In this document: positions 6,415 through 11,065 of the stretch, piece after piece
How the letters are laid out: every line of letters starts with the position of its first letter
How positions within the stretch are numbered: position 1 is the stretch's first letter
Notes under the pieces: model-generated
The model's database searches: none
Told to the model about the DNA's origin: nothing
The model's input: only the letters and a program-made list of their open reading frames with translations
NCBI GenBank assembly: GCA_041743425.1
Contig: JBGTMS010000167.1
Span: forward strand, 1 to 11,065
Direction of reading: 5' to 3'
Length of the DNA stretch: 11,065 nucleotides
Source: JTS-RE37 sp041743425
GTDB taxonomy: Bacteria > Bacteroidota > Bacteroidia > Flavobacteriales > Flavobacteriaceae
Position numbers and translations under genes: made by a program

Positions 6415-8652
6415 ATGCGCTTACCATATATATTATTTGCAGTACTGCCATGCCTCATTGGCTCGGCACAAAATTCAATCACAGGCACTGTCTACGGAGC
6501 CGACGGAAAGACACCACTGAGAGATGTTTCCGTTTATTTACCACAGTTGGAAAAAGGAGCCGTTACGGACTCTATTGGGAGATACAACATCGGGCTTTTA
6601 CCTCTTGGATCCTATAAAATCATCGCATCATTTATTGGCTACAGCACCTATTCCGGTTCGGTAAGGATTGTTCCCGGGAGTACAGAACTTAAGATCCTCC
6701 TGTTCCCAAGCGCCATCGAAATACAGGAAGTCATAGTCTCAACACCCTTCCACCGCTTACAAAGAGAGAATGTGATGAAAGTGGAACAAGCCAGCGTTGC
6801 CGAGATGAGGAACAGAGGAGCAATAACCCTTGCTGAGGGCATCTCGGGAGTTCCCGGGGTGTCGAGCCTGTCAACCGGTATGGGGATCGGAAAGCCCGTG
6901 ATCCGGGGTTTGAGCTCCAATAGGGTTCTGGTTTACGCACAGGGAATACGCCTGGAAAACCAACAATTTGGAGACGAACACGGATTAGGGGTAAACGATG
7001 CCGGTATCGAAAGCGTGGAAATTATCAAAGGCCCTGCATCCCTGCTGTATGGTTCAGATGCTATGGGTGGGGTACTCTATTTAAATCCTGAAAAATTTGC
7101 GCTCAATCAGGAAACCACGGGCGACATCAATCTCAACTATTTTTCAAATACGGCAGGTATCGGTGCAAATGCCGGCATCAAAGCTTCTACCACCAACTTT
7201 AGATACCTCGTGCGCGGGGCTGTGTCTACCCATCAGGATTATCGCAGCGGTAACGATCAAAGGGTGACCAACTCCCGGTTCAGGGATTACGACCTAAAAT
7301 CTGCAATTGGCTATCAGAAAACCAATTTTAAATCAGAAATGCGCTATAATTTCAATCATTCCAACCTTGGAATTCCGGAAGAGATAGCGGCCCAGAATAC
7401 CGGCCGGATACCAGAAGCTCCTTATCAGAAGCTGGATAACCACATCCTCAGTTCAGCCTCAGAGTTGTTTTTAAAGGAATCCAGTCTGAAGTTGACGTTG
7501 GGCTATATCTTTAATGATCGCAGGGAGTTCGAAATCCCTGAAAATTCAGGTTCCGGTTCTCAGGTGCCTATTGCGTTACTTGACATGAATCTGTCAACCC
7601 TCAGCTATCAACTCCAATATCGCCTGCCGGAAAGCAAGCGAATAGAATCTATCATAGGTATTCAGGGCATGAGGCAATCCAATAAAAATGAAGGAGTGGA
7701 GCTGCTTATTCCAGATGCGCTGACCAAAGATGTAGGGGTGATGGCAACCTCCCACATACATTTTAGTAAAAGTGACCTTCAATTCGGCGGGCGTTTTGAC
7801 CATAGAAGTGTATCGGGTAAAGCCAGTGGTAATTCCGGAGATGAATCCTATATTGCCGCTGTGGACAGAAATTTTAACAGCGTCAATGCGGCAGTGGGAT
7901 ATCGGATTGATCTGGATGAACATTTTATTGGGAGGTTGAACCTGGCGTCAGGATTCAGAGCCCCCAATCTGGCTGAACTTACCTCCAATGGCGTTCATGA
8001 AGGGACCAATCGTTATGAAATTGGAAATCAAAGCCTAAAAAATGAGCAGAATTTACAAAGCGACCTTGCCATTGAATTTAGCAATCAACATGTTGAATTT
8101 TATGTCAATAGTTTCTACAATCCCATCAGAGATTATATTTTTCTTGAGCCTACAGGGGAATTTGAAGAATCCGCTCCTGTGTTTATTTACCGGCAACAAA
8201 ATGCAAAATTATACGGAGGTGAAATCGGAATGCACCTTCATCCCCACCCTCTTGATTGGTTGCACCTTGAAAGCAGCTATGAAATGGTGAGAGGTACGCT
8301 GGAAAATGATTCCAACCTTCCCCTGATACCGGCGAATACCCTTCGGAATACAGCGAGGATTGAATTTACAAACTGCCCCGTCCATTTCACGAAAAGCTAT
8401 GCTTTTATCACATTACAATCCGTATTTAATCAGCCTAAGGTAAGTGCGTTTGAAACAGAAACTAAAGGATATCAAATCCTTGACGTTGGATTTGGCGGCT
8501 CCATGAATCTGTTTGAGCAGGAAATCGCCTTTAGATTTACAGCTAACAATATACTGAACAAAACCTATATATCCCATTTATCCCGGCTTAAACCTGATGG
8601 CATATCTAACATCGGCAGGAACATTAGTCTGGGTATAAGCCTGGGTCTTTAA
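6415..8652 (+). CDS. TonB-dependent outer-membrane receptor with carboxypeptidase-like N-terminal domain, probably for a metal
   Basis: A 745-aa outer-membrane receptor. Order of parts: signal peptide (residues 1 to about 19, LIGSAQ), a carboxypeptidase regulatory-like beta-sandwich (about 22-98, ITGTVYGADGKTPLRDVSVY through GYSTYSG), a short linker with a TonB-box-like EIQEVIVSTP, the plug (about 115-225) and a barrel to the end. In the plug, VIRGLSSNRVLVYAQGIR (Arg164) and IIKGPASLLYGSDAMGGVL (from about residue 203) are diagnostic. Between them, ENQQFGDEHG resembles the QFGDxH segment of zinc/copper receptors such as ZnuD. The barrel has GFRAPNLAELTSNG and a His-rich strand M606-H-L-H-P-H-P-L-D-W-L-H617. 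The last residue is Leu rather than the usual Phe. Together with the small His/Cys protein just upstream this suggests uptake of a metal or metal complex. Confidence 0.93.
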   Translation: MRLPYILFAVLPCLIGSAQNSITGTVYGADGKTPLRDVSVYLPQLEKGAVTDSIGRYNIGLLPLGSYKIIASFIGYSTYSGSVRIVPGSTELKILLFPSAIEIQEVIVSTPFHRLQRENVMKVEQASVAEMRNRGAITLAEGISGVPGVSSLSTGMGIGKPVIRGLSSNRVLVYAQGIRLENQQFGDEHGLGVNDAGIESVEIIKGPASLLYGSDAMGGVLYLNPEKFALNQETTGDINLNYFSNTAGIGANAGIKASTTNFRYLVRGAVSTHQDYRSGNDQRVTNSRFRDYDLKSAIGYQKTNFKSEMRYNFNHSNLGIPEEIAAQNTGRIPEAPYQKLDNHILSSASELFLKESSLKLTLGYIFNDRREFEIPENSGSGSQVPIALLDMNLSTLSYQLQYRLPESKRIESIIGIQGMRQSNKNEGVELLIPDALTKDVGVMATSHIHFSKSDLQFGGRFDHRSVSGKASGNSGDESYIAAVDRNFNSVNAAVGYRIDLDEHFIGRLNLASGFRAPNLAELTSNGVHEGTNRYEIGNQSLKNEQNLQSDLAIEFSNQHVEFYVNSFYNPIRDYIFLEPTGEFEESAPVFIYRQQNAKLYGGEIGMHLHPHPLDWLHLESSYEMVRGTLENDSNLPLIPANTLRNTARIEFTNCPVHFTKSYAFITLQSVFNQPKVSAFETETKGYQILDVGFGGSMNLFEQEIAFRFTANNILNKTYISHLSRLKPDGISNIGRNISLGISLGL

Positions 8653-8674
8653 ATGTTAACCCTGGCGTTTTTTT
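8639..8674 (+). terminator. Intrinsic terminator of the receptor gene, overlapping both convergent stop codons
   Basis: GCCTGGGT (8639-8646) can pair with ACCCTGGC (8659-8666) with a single T-T mismatch; the loop is 12 bases, and G then seven T (8668-8674) follow. The 5' arm lies in the last codons of the receptor, the loop contains the receptor stop (8650-8652) and the stop of the opposite gene (8656-8658), and the 3' arm and T run lie in the opposite gene's last codons. No matching T run exists for the minus direction. Confidence 0.6.
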
Positions 8675-9537
8675 GGGCGGAAACCGAAGAGTAACTGCCC
8701 CGTAAAACTGGAAGGCACTGCCTCATCCCCTGAGAAACCAAGGCGGATCGAGCCACTGGACTCAGGAATATAATTCTTCCTGAAAATATAGTCCCATATA
8801 CTCAGGCTGATTCCGAAATTCACTCCGTATCGTCCTTCAGGTAAGATATAGGCATGGTGATAGAGATGCATCACAGGATTGTTAAACACATACCGCAAAG
8901 GACCATAAGTGAATTTCAGGTTCGCGTGGTTCAAATGACCGATGGTAATTGCCATAAAATGTACGATATATGCCTGTTCAGGTTCAAACCCCCCCATAAA
9001 CATGACCCCCAGGGTTTTGAGCGGTTTGTAGAGAATATTTTCCATCCAGTGATAGTGAAAATGGGCACCAAAACCCATCTCCTTAACACTGTGATGCACC
9101 TTATGAAATTGCCAGAGCCAGTCGTACTTATGGAGTAAAATATGCGTTATCCATTGAAAGAAGTCGAGAAGAATAAAAAACACGATAAGCTGTGCCCACA
9201 TGGGATAGGAATCCAGTGAAAGCACCGAAATTCCGGCAGCGGAGAATCCGGCATTTGCAAGACCGGTTTCAATTAATTTGTAGAAACCACTGATGGCTAT
9301 CGCAAATAGGAAAAAATTAAAATAAATATAAAAGAGATCCAGCCAGAAGTCCTTACGAAATATGGGTTGTGACTTGCGCCACGGAAAAGTGATTTCCAAT
9401 ACCCATACAAGCAGGGAAATCAGGAATAGGGCATAAAAATAGTTGCGGTACCATGGTACATCGAAAATCATTGACCTCCACAGCCAGGATACGTTTGACT
9501 GCAGGGCCGCTAAAAAAGCTTCCAGATAACCATCCAT
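8656..9537 (-). CDS. Sterol desaturase / fatty acid hydroxylase family membrane protein
   Basis: A 293-aa integral membrane protein of the fatty acid hydroxylase superfamily, di-iron enzymes that hydroxylate or desaturate lipids and carotenoids. The histidine clusters that hold the metals are all present: H132-x3-H136 (HILLH), H145-x2-H148-H149 (HKVHH), H201-x2-H204 (HLNH) and H224-x2-H227-H228 (HLYHH), with further His at 159, 161 and 163. Hydrophobic helices lie at about 33-50, 66-88 and 112-130. The C-terminal WDYIFRKNYIP motif (from residue 249) is typical of the family. The substrate cannot be told; bacterial members act on sterols, fatty acids, carotenoids or ornithine lipids. The ATG at 9535-9537 has no clear Shine-Dalgarno. 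The gene converges with the receptor gene, 3 bases between stops, and looks monocistronic. Confidence 0.9.
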   Translation of the reverse strand: MDGYLEAFLAALQSNVSWLWRSMIFDVPWYRNYFYALFLISLLVWVLEITFPWRKSQPIFRKDFWLDLFYIYFNFFLFAIAISGFYKLIETGLANAGFSAAGISVLSLDSYPMWAQLIVFFILLDFFQWITHILLHKYDWLWQFHKVHHSVKEMGFGAHFHYHWMENILYKPLKTLGVMFMGGFEPEQAYIVHFMAITIGHLNHANLKFTYGPLRYVFNNPVMHLYHHAYILPEGRYGVNFGISLSIWDYIFRKNYIPESSGSIRLGFSGDEAVPSSFTGQLLFGFRPKKRQG

Positions 9538-9550
9538 GAGGTCTACGATT

Positions 9551-9571
9551 CAGCCCTTTCAAAGGGAACTG
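9551..9571. promoter_or_regulatory. Inverted repeat in the leader of the sterol desaturase-family gene
   Basis: The sequence CCCTTTCAAAGGG (9554-9566) is a perfect inverted repeat with 6-base arms and a 1-base centre; CAG and CTG outside it (9551-9553, 9569-9571) extend the pairing across a 2-base bulge. It lies 17 bases upstream of the ATG at 9537. As DNA it could be an operator; as RNA the 1-base loop is too tight unless the innermost pairs open. A near-match -7 box (minus strand TACCTTTC, 9580-9573) lies just upstream. Confidence 0.3.
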
Positions 9572-9627
9572 TGAAAGGTATTACAAATTAAGAAATAGTG
9601 GCATGCCGGCCGAAATGGAAATGGAAC

Positions 9628-9660
9628 AAAAAAAACACCATGAGGGGGTGCTCATGGTGT
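9628..9660 (-). terminator. Strong intrinsic terminator of the ferritin-like operon
   Basis: Read on the minus strand, ACACCATGAG (9660-9651) pairs perfectly over 10 bp with CTCATGGTGT (9644-9635) around a 6-base loop, followed by a T run (9635-9628 complement, eight T counting the last paired base). It begins 26 bases after the stop codon of the 9686-10513 gene and separates it from the sterol desaturase-family gene on the same strand. Confidence 0.92.
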
Positions 9661-9685
9661 ACCGTAAATAGCATAGTAGCGTTCC

Positions 9686-10513
9686 TTACACTTTAATAAA
9701 TAAGGCGGCAATAGCCAGAACATCCTCTTTTGCAAGAGGTTCATCATAGGCTTCAGTTGAGGCTCCTTCCCCGAATGGGGTTCCGTCTCCCAGGGTAGTG
9801 ACATCTACACCTCCCTGTGTTACATTTTCTTCTCCATTGTATACCCCCTGCGCCTGCTCGGGGATTCCCTCCCCTCGCTCATTGAGTGTAATCCACCCTT
9901 TAAGTCCTCTCAATCTGCGTACTTCGGAAGCATGCCTTGCTTCCACAGAATGAATTTGTAAGGCAGGGGTGAGAAAATCGGATCCCATCAAATTCGTAGC
10001 CTGACCTTTGTAAGCCCTAACGCCTGTGTCTTCAAATGCTTGTGAAAGCGCAAGGAATTGCGCATAGGCTGTTTCCTTCCCTATACCACCGAGATTGAAC
10101 GGGTCAAAAAGACCGCCGGCAGTGAAGTCAAATTCCGGCTTCGCGACGGGCTCGACACCGGCACCTTCAAGCCCGGCAATCAGGAAATCAACGTGTGCTT
10201 TTTCGTGCTTTGAAATCTGGACGTAAACGGTTTCCGCCCTTCCGGTCGGAATGATATCACAATCCAACCCGGTTCTGTAAAACTCATCCTCCAGATATTC
10301 CAGGGTCAGAGCGAACTGCAGGGCACCTACAGGATCATTTTGCATAGCCGCGGCGTATGCTGATTTTGGTTTTAAGGCGAGCCCCAAAGGTATGGCAGCC
10401 ATAGCCGCTTTTTTACCAAGGGCACCTATTGTTCCAAAGGCTTGTCTTCTTGACGACTTATCTGCCAGGAGGTTCTCCGTGGTAAATGCATCTAAAAATT
10501 TTATAATATTCAT
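9686..10513 (-). CDS. Ferritin-like domain protein (PCC13-62 / Ferritin_2 type) with Tat-like signal
   Basis: A 275-aa protein with a ferritin-like four-helix bundle of the desiccation-related PCC13-62 type. The ligand pattern for a di-metal site is visible: Glu72 or Glu75 (LEYLEDEFY), E104-x2-H107 (KHEKAHVDFL), Glu161 (AFEDTGVRAY) and E191-x2-H194 (SVEARHASEV). The N-terminus has S21-R22-R23-Q-A-F26 followed by a hydrophobic stretch and KPKSAYA; this looks like a twin-arginine export signal with one extra residue between RR and Phe, so export as a folded metalloprotein is likely but not certain. After the bundle there is an extension of about 75 residues rich in Gly, Glu and Asp, ending in a short helix. 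It follows a paralogous gene by 27 bases and is followed by a strong terminator, so it is the last gene of the operon. Confidence 0.87.
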   Translation of the reverse strand: MNIIKFLDAFTTENLLADKSSRRQAFGTIGALGKKAAMAAIPLGLALKPKSAYAAAMQNDPVGALQFALTLEYLEDEFYRTGLDCDIIPTGRAETVYVQISKHEKAHVDFLIAGLEGAGVEPVAKPEFDFTAGGLFDPFNLGGIGKETAYAQFLALSQAFEDTGVRAYKGQATNLMGSDFLTPALQIHSVEARHASEVRRLRGLKGWITLNERGEGIPEQAQGVYNGEENVTQGGVDVTTLGDGTPFGEGASTEAYDEPLAKEDVLAIAALFIKV

Positions 10514-10540
10514 AACAGGTATATTTTTATCTGATTAGTA

Positions 10541-11065
10541 TTAAGGTAAAAAGTTAGCGGTAAAAGGTGTTTGGACATAGCCCAAACCTGCAACCGCAGT
10601 CAGTACAACTGAAGGATCCAGTGCAAGATCGAGCCCTGTGTCCGTTGTCACCACATCATCCCCCGCAAAATCTGCGGAACCCGGATTGATGAGCGTTCTG
10701 ATGGCAGCTGCATGCCTTGCTTCCACTGAAACAATTTTCCCGGCAAGAAGCAGATAATCTGGATTTACAAGTAATCTGCCTGCACCATTATAGGCAGCGA
10801 CACCTGTATCCTCCAGGGTTTTGGCTACGCCGAGAATCTGATCCCTGCTATTAAAATCAAGATCGCCATAATCAAATTCCAGGGTGGGCAATACCAGATC
10901 GGTATTTCCGGAAACTGCGGCTGTGATAGCGGCTTTAAAAAATTCCCTGTGATTCACCTCATGGTTGTAAAGATCCATTAGCACCGTCATTTCTTCCTCT
11001 GAAATATTGGCATAAAATGAATTGACCACCTTGGTGTAAAAATCGGCTTCCAGCTGTTCAAGCGC
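10541..11065 (-). CDS. Ferritin-like domain protein, paralogue of the next gene (5' end beyond the window)
   Basis: The reading frame stays open to the window edge (upstream residues read ALEQLEADFYTKV), so the GTG at 11027-11029 is internal and the true start lies outside. About 174 residues are visible. The same di-metal ligand pattern as in the downstream gene is present: a Glu in LEADFY, E-x2-H in NHEVNHREFF, a Glu in TLEDTGVAAYNG and E-x2-H in SVEARHAAAI. The protein stops soon after the last helix and lacks the long acidic extension of its neighbour. The shared EDTGV-x-AY and SVEARHA motifs and the 27-base gap indicate a duplicated pair in one operon. Whether it carries an export signal cannot be seen. 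Confidence 0.87.
   Translation of the reverse strand, partial: ALEQLEADFYTKVVNSFYANISEEEMTVLMDLYNHEVNHREFFKAAITAAVSGNTDLVLPTLEFDYGDLDFNSRDQILGVAKTLEDTGVAAYNGAGRLLVNPDYLLLAGKIVSVEARHAAAIRTLINPGSADFAGDDVVTTDTGLDLALDPSVVLTAVAGLGYVQTPFTANFLP

Noticed and set aside
8042..8290. Plus-strand open frame of about 82 codons within the receptor gene
   Set aside because: It lies in another frame of a continuous barrel-coding region with intact motifs on both sides.

Overview
The window looks like chromosomal DNA of a Bacteroidota species, most likely from the flavobacterial side (inference from gene content, without a database search). Evidence includes two SusC/ZnuD-style TonB-dependent receptors, Bacteroidota-restricted small families (DUF6146-like lipoprotein, DUF6787-like membrane protein), weak or absent Shine-Dalgarno sequences, and promoter elements of the Bacteroidota type (TTTG then TAnnTTTG). 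Coding density is high, no gap exceeds 300 bases, and I see no insertion sequence, tRNA, rRNA or CRISPR. The region reads as an ordinary, well-packed core chromosome rather than a mobile island.

Layout. Bases 1-539 are the C-terminal barrel of a TonB-dependent receptor, ended by a strong hairpin terminator (559-587). A 2[4Fe-4S] ferredoxin gene (642-998, minus) runs back toward it. Divergent from the ferredoxin is a plus-strand series: LuxC-type acyl-CoA reductase (1086-2150), serC (2348-3412), a short serA (3439-4389), a DUF937 protein (4466-5101), a DUF6146-like lipoprotein (5184-5642), a DUF6787-like two-helix membrane protein (5668-5985), a small secreted His/Cys-containing protein (6030-6377) and a 745-residue TonB-dependent receptor (6415-8652). 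The receptor meets a convergent sterol desaturase-family membrane enzyme (8656-9537, minus) with 3 bases between the stop codons. The right end carries two tandem ferritin-like genes on the minus strand (9686-10513, and 10541 to beyond the window edge), closed by a near-ideal terminator (9628-9660).

How the genes fit together. SerA and SerC catalyse the first two steps from 3-phosphoglycerate toward serine; no phosphoserine phosphatase is present here. The linkage of a ferredoxin and an acyl-CoA reductase to these genes is familiar in Bacteroidota but has no clear explanation. The small His/Cys protein and the following receptor form a plausible outer-membrane metal-uptake module.

The most interesting non-coding signals are a nearly symmetric divergent promoter between ferredoxin and acyl-CoA reductase (1040-1057), a perfect 12-bp palindrome in the spacer of a predicted serC promoter (2284-2295), and a terminator that spans both stop codons of the convergent pair at 8639-8674. 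I did not find a convincing new defence, mobile or RNA-based system.
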